64,000 nt of DNA from Hyphomicrobiales bacterium. Lineage in GTDB: Bacteria > Pseudomonadota > Alphaproteobacteria > Rhizobiales > Rhizobiaceae. The position numbers and the translations under genes are program-made. Of the stretch, positions 1 through 9,769 are shown piece after piece. How positions within the stretch are numbered: the stretch's first letter is position 1; the number at the start of each line of letters is the position of its first letter. Below the pieces are notes generated by a model. It was not told where the DNA came from. It worked only from the letters and a program-made list of their open reading frames with translations, and did no database searches. The stretch spans positions 1-64,000 of the forward strand of contig UBMI01000004.1 of assembly GCA_900466475.1 (NCBI GenBank), written 5' to 3'.

Positions 1-104
1 CGCGGTTTCCGCATCGGCAACGCCGCTGCGGCTCCGGCCATGCATCAGGGTCGCCGCGCCGCTTAAAGACGGGGCGACTGCAAGGGATTTTATCACGAAA
101 GAAG

Positions 105-626
105 TTAGCGGCCGCCGGCATCCCCGGCGGCCGTGCCGTTGACGCCGATGCGTTCTATCAGCCGATCGATCTCTCGGTCGGAAAAGACTTCAATGCCTGC
201 CCGTTTCAGTGCCGCCGCGGTAACGCCGTTCCCGGCCCGCCGGTTGCCCGAAAAGGAGCCGTCATAGATAAAACCGGAACCGCAGGACGGGCTGCCGTCG
301 ATCAGCAGCGCATAGCGGCAGCCGCTGTCGACCGCGAGCCGCACGGCATTTTCCGCCGCCTGCAGGAATTCCTCGGTCACATCGCCACCGGTCAGTTCCA
401 CGACGCGGGCAGCTCCTGCCAGCACATCCTCGCCGTCAGCCGCATCGCCGATTTCGGCAGGTGGCCGCGGCACCGGCATGCCGGCCGACATTTCCGGACA
501 GATCGTCACGATCAGGCCTTCCTGCATCCAGCGTTCGATTGCCGGATGGACGAGAGGTTTCGCGCGCCCGTCATATCGAACGGCGTGGCCCATGAGACAG
601 GCACTGACAAGGATCTTCGACATCAT
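105..626 (-). CDS. DUF523 (YbbK/TudS-like) protein
   Basis: A 173-residue protein that reads along its whole length like the DUF523 family. The N-terminus carries the family motif VSACLMG with C10, a second motif ICPEM contains C43, and IDGSPSCGSG contains C115. From memory, the characterised member TudS is a [4Fe-4S]-dependent thiouracil desulfidase that holds its cluster with three cysteines; C10, C43 and C115 are the natural candidates here, but desulfidase activity is inference. The start is a tandem ATG ATG at 626 with no strong ribosome site. It lies 32 bases downstream of the LysR gene on the same strand, so it may be co-transcribed with it. Confidence 0.85.
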   Translation of the reverse strand: MMSKILVSACLMGHAVRYDGRAKPLVHPAIERWMQEGLIVTICPEMSAGMPVPRPPAEIGDAADGEDVLAGAARVVELTGGDVTEEFLQAAENAVRLAVDSGCRYALLIDGSPSCGSGFIYDGSFSGNRRAGNGVTAAALKRAGIEVFSDREIDRLIERIGVNGTAAGDAGGR

Positions 627-658
627 GGAACGAGCTTTAGTGGATATTCATGCAGGCG

Positions 659-1573
659 TCATTGCCTGACGTCAGGCACAGCCTCGGCAACGCAGTTCCG
701 AAACCAGCGCTGCGCCGGATGGGCGTCGTTGCGTCGATGCCATGACATGACGAAGGGGATAGGCTCCAGCATGAGCGGTGGCTCCAACAGGACAAGTTCG
801 TGCGCATGGCCGGAGGCTGCCACGACACCGGCCATCAAGGTTGCGATCATGTCGGAGCGGGCAATCAAGAGCGGTGCGGCATACATATTGGGAAGCGTGA
901 GCGCGAGCCGCCGCTGAAGTCCCTCCTTGGCAAGCGCCGTATCGACGTGGCCGAAACGCTCGTTCTCAGGCGAGACGAGCAGGTGGGGAAGAGCCAGAAA
1001 CGCGTCGAGATCGAGCGCCTTGCCTGCAGCCGGATGATCCTTCCTGACGATGCTGACGAAACGCTCCTCAAACAGAGGCTGGGTCAGAATGCGCCCGGTT
1101 TTCGTTGCCGGCACGCCCACCGTCACATCGGCCTCTCCTGCATCCAGGAGATCGATGGCATCGTTACGCGCGCTGAAATTCCGGACCTGTAATGTTGCAG
1201 CCGGAGCCGCCTTGGCGAAATGCGCAACGAGTTGCGGCAGCAGCGCGAAAGTCGGGTGGTCGGAGAGGCCGATCGTGAAGGCAGCAGAGGAGGTCGCGGG
1301 ATCGAACGCCTGAGTGAAATCAAGTGTGCGCTGGATGTCGGCAAGGGCGCGTGACAACGGCTCGGCGAGATCAAGCGCTCTTGGCGTCGGCTGCAGGCCC
1401 TGCGGCCCTCGCACCAGAAGCTCGTCTTTCAGCAGGCTTCGCAACCGCGCCAGGGCAGCGCTCATGGCCGGTTGTGTGCGGCCGATGCGAATGCCGGCCT
1501 TCGTCACGCTGCGCTCCTTCATGAGCGCGTCGAAGGCGACAAGCAGGTTGAGATCGATCCCATGTAAATCCAT
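659..1573 (-). CDS. LysR-family transcriptional regulator
   Basis: A 304-residue protein of normal LysR length. The winged helix-turn-helix occupies about residues 7-66, with a recognition-helix region TQPAMSAALARLRSLL and the typical downstream LVRGPQGLQPTPRAL. An effector-binding domain of the periplasmic-binding-protein type follows from about residue 95. It is transcribed divergently from the small tautomerase gene at 1671, separated by 97 bases, the classic arrangement in which a LysR protein controls its divergent neighbour and itself. The inducer cannot be read from sequence. Confidence 0.92.
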   Translation of the reverse strand: MDLHGIDLNLLVAFDALMKERSVTKAGIRIGRTQPAMSAALARLRSLLKDELLVRGPQGLQPTPRALDLAEPLSRALADIQRTLDFTQAFDPATSSAAFTIGLSDHPTFALLPQLVAHFAKAAPAATLQVRNFSARNDAIDLLDAGEADVTVGVPATKTGRILTQPLFEERFVSIVRKDHPAAGKALDLDAFLALPHLLVSPENERFGHVDTALAKEGLQRRLALTLPNMYAAPLLIARSDMIATLMAGVVAASGHAHELVLLEPPLMLEPIPFVMSWHRRNDAHPAQRWFRNCVAEAVPDVRQ

Positions 1574-1670
1574 GTCGTGGATGAATGCACATACTCCATA
1601 TCAATTTCAAGCATGCCGAGACCGGCGCTACCTTCGCCCGGTCGCAACACAAACCGGGCAGGAGTTCATC
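1574..1670. promoter_or_regulatory. Divergent LysR/tautomerase control region
   Basis: These 97 bases separate the divergent LysR and tautomerase starts and must hold both promoters. An AT-rich stretch at about 1592-1612 is the most likely regulator and polymerase site, but I do not see a clear T-N11-A dyad. AGGAG at 1661-1665 is the ribosome site of the tautomerase gene. Confidence 0.4.
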
Positions 1671-1880
1671 ATGCCATTCGCAAATTACAAGTTTCCCGAG
1701 GGTACCCTGACGTCGGAGCAGAAGGAGGACATCATCCTCCGTACGACCGCCATGTTCGTCGACTTTTTCGGGGAGGGTGTGCGTCCCTACACGATGGTTC
1801 TCGTCGATGAAGTCGTCGACGGCGGCTATGGCCGCGCCGGCGAGACGCTGACCATCGCCAAGATGCAAAAGGGACGATAA
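1671..1880 (+). CDS. 4-oxalocrotonate tautomerase family protein
   Basis: A 69-residue protein starting Met-Pro; in the tautomerase superfamily the proline exposed by removal of Met is the catalytic base, and it is kept here. The body has the usual small beta-alpha-beta plan, with SEQKEDIILRTTAMFVDFFG as the helix and YTMVLVDEV as the second strand. The ATG at 1671 has AGGAG just upstream. Such enzymes isomerise enol/keto acids or act on halogenated or unsaturated acids; the actual substrate is unknown. It is divergent from the LysR gene and is followed by a bidirectional terminator shared with glyS. Confidence 0.85.
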   Translation: MPFANYKFPEGTLTSEQKEDIILRTTAMFVDFFGEGVRPYTMVLVDEVVDGGYGRAGETLTIAKMQKGR

Positions 1881-1890
1881 GGGCAAAAGC

Positions 1891-1919
1891 AAAATGGGGC
1901 CATCTGGCCCCATTTTTTT
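1891..1919. terminator. Bidirectional rho-independent terminator
   Basis: A 10-bp stem (1893-1902 with 1905-1914, GC-rich core GGGGCCA/TGGCCCC) with a two-base gap is followed by a T run on the + strand and preceded by an A run. It lies between the convergent tautomerase and glyS genes and can serve both. Confidence 0.85.
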
Positions 1920-1928
1920 GTCGGCAGT

Positions 1929-4106
1929 TCAGCCGGCGATCTTCGAGAAATCCGCCACCGTACCGGTCGCCGCCCGGATCATCCGCAACAGCGCAAGACG
2001 GTTGGCGCGGATCGCGGCATCCTCGTCATTGACCAGCACATCGGTGAAGAAGCGGTCGACGGGGGCACGCAGCTTCGACAGCGCTTCCATGGCCGAGCGG
2101 AAGTCTTCGTGCGCAACGGCGCCGGCAGCTTCCGACGCAGCCTTGCTGATGGCCGCGAACAGTTCCTTTTCAGCGTCGAGTTTCAGCAAGGCCTCGGAAA
2201 CGCCGTCCGCAACGACAGTGCCCTTCTTCTCCTCGGCGGCCAGAAGCTGCGTCGCGCGCTTGGTGCCGGCCAAAAGGTTGATGCCGTCTTCCGAGGTGAT
2301 GAAGGCGGTCAGCGCCTCGACACGGCGGGCGACCATCAGGAGGTCGTCGGATTCAGGCGTCAAGACCGCATCGATAAGATCGTGGCGGGCGCCCTGGTCG
2401 CGCAGATAGACCTTCAGGCGATCATGGAAGAAGGAGAGCAGGTCGAACTGCCGCGACAGGTCGTCGGTAGCAATATCGGCGCCGATATCCATGTCGATGC
2501 GCTGCATATGCGAGGTGATGCGCGGCAATAGCGTCACGCGGGCGCGCTTTTCGAGCAGGATGCGGATAATGCCGAGCGCGGCACGGCGCAATGCAAACGG
2601 ATCCTTCGAGCCAGTCGGCTTTTCGTCGATCGCCCAGAAACCGATCAGCGTATCGAGCTTGTCGGCGAGCGCCACCGTGATCGCAACCTTGTCGTCAGGC
2701 ACGCGGTCGGATGGGCCCTGCGGCTTGTAATGGTCTTCTACGGCGGTGGAAACCGAGACATCTTCGCCCTGCAGCGCCGCATATTTGCGGCCCATGACAC
2801 CCTGCAGTTCCGGGAATTCGCCGACCGCTTCGGTGCGCAGGTCCGCCTTGCAGAGAACCGCGGCGCGATCCACGACCTTGTAATCGGCACCAACAGGCAT
2901 GGCGATCTTGGCGGCCATCGCGCGGATGCGCTCGACGCGATCGCCCTGCGTGCCAAGCTTGGCATGGAAGGTCACGCTCAGCGCGTCGAGCTTGGCCATG
3001 CGCTGGTCGAGCGGCTTGGCAAGGTCGAGGCCGAATTTCTTGGCGGAAGCTTCCAGCGTTTCGAGGTCCGGCAGGTTACCCTGGTCGCGCTTCCAGAAAT
3101 GCAGCGCGTCGGACAGGCGCGCACGCACGACCTTGCCGTTGCCGTGGACGATTTCCTTGCCACCGTCAGTCGCCTGGATGTTGGAAACGAGGATGAACTT
3201 GTTCGAAAGCGTCTCTTCGCCCTGTTTGCGGGTTACGAAGCATTTCTGGTTGGTCTTGATGGTCAGGCGAATGATCTCCGACGGGATCGAAAGGTAATCC
3301 TCCTCGAAGGAGCCCATCAGCACCTGCGGCCATTCGACGAGGCCGGAGACCTCTTCCAGCAGGCCTTCGTCCTCGACCAGTTCCAGCCCGCTGGCAAAGG
3401 CAATGTCGCGGGCGTCATGCAGGATGATATCCTTGCGCCGCTCCGCATCGAGGATGACCTTCGCCTTTTCGAGGCTCGCGACATAATCGTCGAAACGTTT
3501 GACGGTGATCGCCTCGGGCGCGTGGAAGCGATGGCCGTAGGTCACGTTGGAGGCGACGAGACCATCGATCTCAAAGGGAATGACAACGGTTTCTTCATGC
3601 TCGCTGCCGAAGGTGCAGACGATCGACTGCAGCGGGCGCACCCAGCGCAGCGAACCCGGCTGCGAGGAAGCCTTGCCCCAACGCATCGACTTCGGCCACG
3701 GGAAATCCTTGATGATGCCGGGCATGACTTCGGCGATGATCTCTTCCGCGCTGCGACCCGGTTTGGAGATGACGGCAATGTAGAAATCGCCCTTCTTGGG
3801 ATCGCTGACGACCTGCGCTTCGGAAATGGAGGAAAGGCCGGCGCCACGCAGGAAGCCCTCGATCGCCTTTTCATTGGCGTCGGTGCGCGGCCCCTTGCGC
3901 TCTTCGCGCACATCGGCGGAGCGGGCCGTCAGGCCGTGAATATCTAGCGTCAGGCGGCGCGGCGTCCAGTATTCGCGCGCGCCTTCATAGGTCAGGCCTG
4001 CTTCCACCAGGGCATCGGTCAGGAGCTTCTTGAGATCGCCGGCGGCCTTGCGCTGCATGCGGGCGGGGATCTCTTCGGAGCGAAGTTCGAGAAGCAGGTT
4101 CGGCAT
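1929..4106 (-). CDS. glyS: Glycyl-tRNA synthetase beta subunit
   Basis: A 725-residue protein starting [17 protein letters not shown], the hallmark N-terminus of the bacterial glycyl-tRNA synthetase beta chain. It pairs with GlyQ to charge tRNA-Gly in the cytoplasm; the beta subunit carries the tRNA-binding domains. An upstream in-frame extension begins at 4142, but the ATG at 4106 has AGGAAAAGAG in front of it and matches family N-termini. glyQ, often nearby in rhizobia, is not in the window; upstream lies the divergent tex gene. The gene ends at the shared terminator at 1891-1919. Confidence 0.97.
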   Translation of the reverse strand: MPNLLLELRSEEIPARMQRKAAGDLKKLLTDALVEAGLTYEGAREYWTPRRLTLDIHGLTARSADVREERKGPRTDANEKAIEGFLRGAGLSSISEAQVVSDPKKGDFYIAVISKPGRSAEEIIAEVMPGIIKDFPWPKSMRWGKASSQPGSLRWVRPLQSIVCTFGSEHEETVVIPFEIDGLVASNVTYGHRFHAPEAITVKRFDDYVASLEKAKVILDAERRKDIILHDARDIAFASGLELVEDEGLLEEVSGLVEWPQVLMGSFEEDYLSIPSEIIRLTIKTNQKCFVTRKQGEETLSNKFILVSNIQATDGGKEIVHGNGKVVRARLSDALHFWKRDQGNLPDLETLEASAKKFGLDLAKPLDQRMAKLDALSVTFHAKLGTQGDRVERIRAMAAKIAMPVGADYKVVDRAAVLCKADLRTEAVGEFPELQGVMGRKYAALQGEDVSVSTAVEDHYKPQGPSDRVPDDKVAITVALADKLDTLIGFWAIDEKPTGSKDPFALRRAALGIIRILLEKRARVTLLPRITSHMQRIDMDIGADIATDDLSRQFDLLSFFHDRLKVYLRDQGARHDLIDAVLTPESDDLLMVARRVEALTAFITSEDGINLLAGTKRATQLLAAEEKKGTVVADGVSEALLKLDAEKELFAAISKAASEAAGAVAHEDFRSAMEALSKLRAPVDRFFTDVLVNDEDAAIRANRLALLRMIRAATGTVADFSKIAG

Positions 4107-4344
4107 GGTACTCTTTTCCTGGCGCCTGCAGGGCAGGGGCAATCAAAAATGGTCGCCTCTGCTACCAAAGAATGCCGCATCTGCACAACCGCAAAAACAG
4201 GAAGAAGAAGGCTCAATTGCGCCTCAGTCATGCCTCTTAAATCTCTGGGAGCGCTGCCTTCGACTGTGGAAAGCGGCGGGAGGCATTGCCTTGCCGCTTT
4301 TCGCCGCTATGGTCCGCCCAACCCAACAAACTGCAGGAAATCCC

Positions 4345-6654
4345 ATGGCCGCTGACCTTCGTTCGCTCGCAGCAAGCATCTCCGCTGAAATCAATGCCCG
4401 ACCCGATCAGGCGAAGGCTGCGATCGAGCTGCTGGACGAAGGCGCAACAGTGCCGTTCATTGCCCGCTATCGCAAGGAAGTGACCGGCGGTCTCGACGAT
4501 ACGCAGCTGCGCACACTGGCCGAACGTCTGGTCTATCTGCGCGAACTCGAAGCCCGCCGCGATACGATCATCGAATCCGTCACCGGCCAGGGCAAGATGA
4601 CCGAGGAATTGATGGCGAAGCTTTCGGGCGCCGCCACCAAGGCCGAGCTTGAAGACCTCTACCTGCCCTACAAGCCGAAGCGTCGCACCCGGGCCGAAAT
4701 CGCCAGGGAACGCGGCCTCGGCCCGCTTGCCGAGGCGATCCTTGCCGACCGCAGCAAGGAGCCGGCAACGCTCGCCGAAGCCTATATCACCGCCGACGTG
4801 CCCGACGTGAAGACGGCGCTCGAAGGCGCGCGCGACATCGTCGCCGAAGGTTTTGCCGAAAATGCCGATCTGCTCGGCAAGCTGCGCGCCCATCTGCGCA
4901 ATGCCGCACTTCTGAAAGCCAAGGTCGTGGATGGCAAGCAGGCGACCGGCGAGAAATTCTCGGACTATTTCGATCATTCCGAACGCTGGGCGACGGCTCC
5001 AGGCCACCGCGCGCTCGCCATGCTGCGCGGCTGGAATGAGGAAGTGCTGACGCTGACGATCGAGGCCGATGCCGAGATCGCCTCGCCGAACAAGCCGGTC
5101 GAGCGCATGATTGCGACCGCCTATGAAATCGGCGCGTCGCGCCCCGGCGACCGCTGGCTGATGGATGCCGCAAGCTGGACCTGGCGTGTGAAGCTCTCCA
5201 TGTCGCTGTCGCTCGACCTGATGCGCGAGTTGCGCGAAAGGGCGGAGGAAGAGGCGATCCACGTCTTTGCCCGCAATCTCAAGGATCTTCTCCTAGCGGC
5301 ACCTGCTGGCTCGCGCGCCACGATGGGCCTCGATCCAGGTATCCGCACCGGCGTCAAGGTCGCGATCATCGATGGCACCGGCAAGCTGCTCGATACGACC
5401 ACCGTCTATCCGTTCCCGCCGAAGAATGACGTGCGCGGCACGCAGGCAGAGCTTGCCTCGTTGATCCGCAAGCACAATGTCGAACTGATCGCCATAGGTA
5501 ACGGCACTGGCAGCCGCGAGACGGAAAAGCTGGTGGCCGATATGCTTGCCGCCCTTCCGGCGCCCAAACCCACCAAGGTCATCGTCTCGGAAGCCGGCGC
5601 TTCCGTCTATTCTGCGTCTGAAACAGCAGCCGCTGAATTTCCGCAGCTGGACGTGTCGCTGCGCGGCGCCGTCTCCATCGCGAGGCGCCTGCAGGACCCG
5701 CTCGCCGAACTCGTCAAGATCGAGCCGAAGTCGATCGGCGTCGGCCAGTACCAGCACGATGTCGATCAGACGAAGTTGTCACGCTCGCTCGATGCCGTCG
5801 TCGAAGACGCCGTGAATGCTGTTGGCGTCGATCTCAATACCGCGTCGGCGCCGCTTCTGTCGCGCGTCTCTGGCCTCGGCCGTTCCATCGCCGATGCGAT
5901 CGTCCTGCACCGCGACCAGAATGGTGCTTTCGAGAGCCGCAAGGATCTCCTGAAGGTGGCCCGGCTCGGCCAGCGCACCTTCGAGCAGGCAGCCGGCTTC
6001 CTGCGCATCCCTGATGGCAAGGAGCCGCTCGACGCTTCTTCCGTGCATCCGGAAGCCTATGGTGTCGCAAAGAAGATCGTCGCTGCTTGCGGCCGTGACC
6101 TGCGTTCGCTGATGGGCGACAGCGCCACGCTGAAGGCGCTCGACCCGCGCAAGTTCATCGACGAGAAGTTCGGCCTGCCGACGGTCAAGGACATCATCGC
6201 CGAACTCGACAAGCCCGGCCGCGACCCGCGCCCGAGCTTCAAGACCGCGACCTTCGCCGAAGGCATCAACGAAATCAGCGACCTGAAGCCGGGCATGATG
6301 CTGGAAGGCACGGTGACCAACGTCGCGGCCTTCGGTGCTTTCGTCGATATCGGCGTGCATCAGGATGGCCTGGTCCACGTGTCCCAGCTTGCCGACCGCT
6401 TCATCAAGGATCCTCACGAAATCGTGAAAGCGGGCGATGTCGTCAAAGTTCGTGTGGTTGAGGTGGATGTGAAGCGCAAGCGCATCGGCCTCTCCATGCG
6501 CAAGGATGACGGCGTTTCCGCGGGTTCTCCGCGTGCTGAGTCGCGCCCAAATGCCGGCCAGCGCCCGCAACAGGACCGCAAGCCGGCACAGTCCAAGCCG
6601 CAGAGCCAGGGGGCATTCGGCGCGGCGCTCGCCGAAGCCATGAAGCGAAAATAA
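4345..6654 (+). CDS. tex: Tex-family RNA-binding transcription accessory protein
   Basis: A 769-residue protein, the normal Tex length. In order: N-terminal Tex helical domain with the signature [12 protein letters not shown] at about residues 33-44, a YqgF/RNase-H-like domain around residue 328 ([14 protein letters not shown]), helix-hairpin-helix repeats around 495-560 ([15 protein letters not shown]), and a C-terminal S1 RNA-binding domain at about 647-717 ([17 protein letters not shown]). The tail is Pro/Gln-rich. Tex is a cytoplasmic nucleic-acid-binding protein linked to transcription and RNA metabolism. The ATG at 4345 follows GCAGGAAA and gives the standard N-terminus; longer upstream frames lack support. 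It is divergent from glyS. Confidence 0.95.
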   Translation: MAADLRSLAASISAEINARPDQAKAAIELLDEGATVPFIARYRKEVTGGLDDTQLRTLAERLVYLRELEARRDTIIESVTGQGKMTEELMAKLSGAATKAELEDLYLPYKPKRRTRAEIARERGLGPLAEAILADRSKEPATLAEAYITADVPDVKTALEGARDIVAEGFAENADLLGKLRAHLRNAALLKAKVVDGKQATGEKFSDYFDHSERWATAPGHRALAMLRGWNEEVLTLTIEADAEIASPNKPVERMIATAYEIGASRPGDRWLMDAASWTWRVKLSMSLSLDLMRELRERAEEEAIHVFARNLKDLLLAAPAGSRATMGLDPGIRTGVKVAIIDGTGKLLDTTTVYPFPPKNDVRGTQAELASLIRKHNVELIAIGNGTGSRETEKLVADMLAALPAPKPTKVIVSEAGASVYSASETAAAEFPQLDVSLRGAVSIARRLQDPLAELVKIEPKSIGVGQYQHDVDQTKLSRSLDAVVEDAVNAVGVDLNTASAPLLSRVSGLGRSIADAIVLHRDQNGAFESRKDLLKVARLGQRTFEQAAGFLRIPDGKEPLDASSVHPEAYGVAKKIVAACGRDLRSLMGDSATLKALDPRKFIDEKFGLPTVKDIIAELDKPGRDPRPSFKTATFAEGINEISDLKPGMMLEGTVTNVAAFGAFVDIGVHQDGLVHVSQLADRFIKDPHEIVKAGDVVKVRVVEVDVKRKRIGLSMRKDDGVSAGSPRAESRPNAGQRPQQDRKPAQSKPQSQGAFGAALAEAMKRK

Positions 6655-6754
6655 GGGCTTAGCCCCTATATTTGCAAAAATGTCACACTTTGGCAATTGA
6701 ATCTGCGGAGTGCTAAATCCGGCGCTTGTAAGGCAGAAGAGAGCTATTAAGTTG

Positions 6755-6774
6755 ATGTGACCATCCTGTCACAT
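6755..6774. promoter_or_regulatory. Perfect inverted repeat before cfa
   Basis: ATGTGAC and GTCACAT form a perfect 7-bp inverted repeat around six bases, ending 13 bases before the cfa start. A related half-site ATGTCACA lies about 75 bases upstream. It could be an operator or a hairpin in the leader of the mRNA. It resembles CRP/FNR-type dyads, but TGTGA and TCACA are eight bases apart, not six. Confidence 0.45.
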
Positions 6775-6787
6775 TTGCGAGGCGTCC

Positions 6788-8047
6788 ATGGCGTCGGCAT
6801 TCTTATCGATTGTCCAAAAAATTGTCCGCAAGGGTTCTTTGACCCTTACGCTCGCCAATGGCGAGACCCACACGATTGGCGATGGCACCGGGGAACCGGT
6901 TGCCGCTCGTCTTGCCGATCAGGAGGCCGAGGATGCGATCCGTCGCGATCCGACGCTGAAGCTCGGCGAAATGTATATGGAAGGCCGGTTCATCCTTGAA
7001 CACGGCAACATCTACGACTTCCTCGCCTTGGTGAAGCAGAACACCACCAACGAAATCTTCGATTTCAAGATGGCCGCCCTGCTCATCGGTCGCATCGCCA
7101 TGCAGCAGCTCAAGAGCCGCATACCGGTCAACCACAACAAGCGTAATGTCGCCCACCATTACGACCTGTCGGAAAAGCTCTTCGAACTCTTTCTCGATGA
7201 GGACTGGCAATATTCCTGTGCTTATTTCGATCCGCCGGGCATTGGCCTGGAAGAGGCGCAGGTTGCCAAGAAGCGCCACATCGCGGCCAAGCTCAATCCG
7301 CAACCGGGTCAGCGCGTGCTGGAAATCGGCTCCGGCTGGGGCGGCATGGCCATGTATCTCGCGGAATCGACGCCCGGCCTTGATGTTACCGGCATCACGC
7401 TCAGCGAAGAGCAGCTAAAGATTTCCCGCGAACGAGCTCAGAAACGCGGTCTTGCCGATCGCGTCCGCTTCGAGCTGCAGGACTATCGTTACCTGACCGG
7501 CAAGAAGTTCGACCGTATCGTCTCCGTCGGCATGTTCGAACACGTCGGCATTGGCAATTACGGCAACTTCTTCAAGAAGGTGCACGAACTGCTGGATGAC
7601 AACGGCGTCATGCTGCTGCATTCGATCGCGCGTCCGAAGCCGAGTTTCGCCACCAACGCATTCATCGAGAAATATATCTTCCCGCAGGGCTATATTCCCT
7701 CGATCGCCGAAACGCTGGTTCCGCTTGAAAAGGCCGGCCTGCTGACCCGCGATGTCGAAGTGCTGCCTCTTCACTATGCCTATACGCTGCGCCACTGGCG
7801 CGAGCGCTTCGTGGCCCGCAGGCAGGAGGCGGTGGCACTTTACGACGAGAAGTTCTTCCGCATGTGGGAATTCTATCTGGCTGGCTCTGAAATGGGCTTC
7901 CGCTGGGATGAACTTTTCATCGAGCAGATTCAGATCACCAAGAACCAGTTTGCGACGCCCGATAACCGGAATTACATTCCGCAGAACGAGGCGAAGCTCA
8001 GGGAATTCGAGGCGACGCGCCCACCCCTGGAAAAATTCACCTTCTGA
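6788..8047 (+). CDS. cfa: Cyclopropane-fatty-acyl-phospholipid synthase
   Basis: A 419-residue protein of the Cfa/mycolic-acid cyclopropane synthase family. It uses S-adenosylmethionine to cyclopropanate unsaturated acyl chains in membrane phospholipids, generally an acid and stationary-phase adaptation. The SAM-binding loop EIGSGWGGMAMYLAE lies at about residues 178-192, and the family stretches VAHHYDLSEKLFELFLDEDW and SVGMFEHVGIGNYGNFF are present. The ATG at 6788 is preceded by GCGAGGCG and a palindrome at 6755-6774. A strong terminator follows at 8053-8084. An N-terminal region of about 100 residues is normal for the family. Confidence 0.93.
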   Translation: MASAFLSIVQKIVRKGSLTLTLANGETHTIGDGTGEPVAARLADQEAEDAIRRDPTLKLGEMYMEGRFILEHGNIYDFLALVKQNTTNEIFDFKMAALLIGRIAMQQLKSRIPVNHNKRNVAHHYDLSEKLFELFLDEDWQYSCAYFDPPGIGLEEAQVAKKRHIAAKLNPQPGQRVLEIGSGWGGMAMYLAESTPGLDVTGITLSEEQLKISRERAQKRGLADRVRFELQDYRYLTGKKFDRIVSVGMFEHVGIGNYGNFFKKVHELLDDNGVMLLHSIARPKPSFATNAFIEKYIFPQGYIPSIAETLVPLEKAGLLTRDVEVLPLHYAYTLRHWRERFVARRQEAVALYDEKFFRMWEFYLAGSEMGFRWDELFIEQIQITKNQFATPDNRNYIPQNEAKLREFEATRPPLEKFTF

Positions 8048-8052
8048 TGTTG

Positions 8053-8084
8053 AAAGCGCGGCTGGGCCGCGCTTTTTCTTTTTG
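8053..8084 (+). terminator. Rho-independent terminator after cfa
   Basis: A 10-bp stem AAAGCGCGGC/GCCGCGCTTT around TGG (8053-8075) is followed by a T-rich tract to 8083. The ribosome site of the next gene begins right after it. Confidence 0.85.
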
Positions 8085-8095
8085 GAGAGACGGAT

Positions 8096-8674
8096 ATGAG
8101 CGCATTTCCTGAAATCACCATCGTGCGCCATGGCGAGACGGCATGGTCGCTGTCCGGCCAGCATACCGGCCGCAGCGATATCCCGCTGACCGAAAATGGC
8201 GAGGCGGCGGCACGCGCGCTTGCTCCGCGGCTTTCAGGTCTTTCGGTATCCGCCGTCTGGTCGAGCCCGTCGCAGAGGGCGCGCAATACCTGTGCGCTTG
8301 CTGGTTTCGGGGAGGGGGCAATCATCAAGGCCGATCTCGCCGAATGGGATTACGGCGCCTATGAAGGCATCACCACCAAGGAAATCCTCTCCAAGCGTCC
8401 CGGCTGGCGGCTCTTTCGCGATGGTTGCCCTGATGGTGAAGCGGCAAGCGATGTCGGTGCCCGTGCGGATCGTATCATCGCCGAACTGCGCGAGACCAAT
8501 GCGCCGATCCTGATCTTTTCGAGCTCGCATTTCCTGCGTGTTCTCGGAGCCCGCTGGCTCGGCCTGCCGCCGGAGGATGGCTCCCGCTTCATTCTGGATA
8601 CAACGAGCGTCAGTGTCCTCGGCTACGAGCACGATCTGACCGAGCCGGTCATCCGCCGCTGGAACCAGAAGTAA
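8096..8674 (+). CDS. Histidine phosphatase family protein (first copy)
   Basis: A 192-residue protein of the phosphoglycerate-mutase-like histidine phosphatase superfamily. The catalytic motif IVRHGETAWS sits at the N-terminus, so the phosphorylated histidine is in RHG; SSPSQRARNT supplies the second arginine, EWDYGAYEG the acid region and SSSHFLRVLGARW the second histidine. Such short proteins usually hydrolyse small phosphate esters; the substrate is not predictable. ATG 8096 follows GGAGAGACGGAT. A second, distinct member lies at 47427-48017. Confidence 0.88.
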   Translation: MSAFPEITIVRHGETAWSLSGQHTGRSDIPLTENGEAAARALAPRLSGLSVSAVWSSPSQRARNTCALAGFGEGAIIKADLAEWDYGAYEGITTKEILSKRPGWRLFRDGCPDGEAASDVGARADRIIAELRETNAPILIFSSSHFLRVLGARWLGLPPEDGSRFILDTTSVSVLGYEHDLTEPVIRRWNQK

Positions 8675-8792
8675 TTCTGATCCCCTCGATCTCGCTCTCT
8701 TGGTTAAGAATGACGTAACACCCTCGCTATAAATGTAGCGACCGCCGCCGTCCGCGGCCGTTCTTGTATTGCGTTTTTCTGGAGTGCGGATT

Positions 8793-9602
8793 GTGTTTAA
8801 TCGATCAGTCGTATCGATCTCCTTAGCTATTGCCCTTGCTTCATTCAGCACCGCCTCTGCTCAGGAAGGCGGCCATTGGTGGTCGGGTGATTGGTATCTG
8901 AAAGTCGGCGTATCGGGCTTTTCCGCACCGAAATTCGAAGGCGCGTCCACCAACGAATTCAAGTTCAGCCCGCTGATCTCGGCAGGACGTCAAGGTCCCG
9001 GCCCGCGTTTTTCCTCGCGCAACGACAATCCCTCGTTCGCCCTTGTTGATAACAGCAGCTTCCGCGCCGGTCTCGTCGGCCGCTACGTGCCGCAGCGTGA
9101 CCAGGATGACGATAGTGATCTCCGCGGCCTGAAGAAGGTCAAATGGGGCGCCGAAATCGGTGGTTTTGCAGAAGTCTATCCGACCGACTGGCTGCGCGCC
9201 CGCGCCGAAGTGCGCCAGGGCATCCGCTCGCATGACGGGCTTGTGGCCGACGTGGCGCTTGATGCCTTCACCGATATCGCGCCCGATTTGCAGCTATCAG
9301 GAGGCCCGCGTGCCACCTTTGCGACCAGCGGCTATTTCCATTCCTATTATGGCGTCAACGAAGCGCAGTCGGCTGCAAGCGGACTGAAGCCATATGATCC
9401 CTCGGGCGGCATCCAGTCGTACGGTGCCGGCACCGCACTCACCTGGAACGCAACGGAGAACCTGTCGACGAGCGCCTTCGCGGAATATAAGCGCCTCGCT
9501 GGTCCGGCAGCCGACAGCAGCCTCGTGCGGGAGAAAGGGTCGAAGAACCAGTTCCTGATCGGTGTGTCGGCAAGCTACAAGTTCAATTTCACGCTGAACT
9601 GA
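8793..9602 (+). CDS. MipA/OmpV family outer-membrane protein
   Basis: A protein of about 269 residues with a signal peptide (hydrophobic SISLAIALASFSTASAQ) and a beta-barrel-like body of alternating aromatic residues, typical of the MipA/OmpV family: WYLKVGVSGFSAPKFEG near the mature N-terminus and VSASYKFNFTLN at the C-terminus, which ends in alternating hydrophobics as outer-membrane barrels do. The start is most likely GTG 8793, because GGAG at 8781-8784 is eight bases upstream; a TTG at 8769 would add eight residues. Family members act as outer-membrane scaffolds or porin-like proteins. It is monocistronic by spacing. Confidence 0.82.
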   Translation: MFNRSVVSISLAIALASFSTASAQEGGHWWSGDWYLKVGVSGFSAPKFEGASTNEFKFSPLISAGRQGPGPRFSSRNDNPSFALVDNSSFRAGLVGRYVPQRDQDDDSDLRGLKKVKWGAEIGGFAEVYPTDWLRARAEVRQGIRSHDGLVADVALDAFTDIAPDLQLSGGPRATFATSGYFHSYYGVNEAQSAASGLKPYDPSGGIQSYGAGTALTWNATENLSTSAFAEYKRLAGPAADSSLVREKGSKNQFLIGVSASYKFNFTLN

Positions 9603-9769
9603 TCGGCTATTCGAATCGTCTAAACCCAGCCGGCCATCGATGCGATGAACTTCCTTTGTCGCGCAGGGCAGGTCCCTTGCAGGACGAAGCACCTCCATCG
9701 CGCCGCGAAGGGCGACCTCGAAGGCGATGAAGTCTTGACCATCAACGCCGCCCGTCGCTAGATGTCGGC

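Noticed and set aside
1..66. Open frame ending in TAA at 64-66, possibly the C-terminus of a + strand gene
   Set aside because: Only 21 Ala/Arg-rich residues are visible, with no recognisable motif; too little to call a partial gene.
6757..6773. CRP-type site before cfa
   Set aside because: TGTGA and TCACA are eight bases apart; the CRP consensus needs six.
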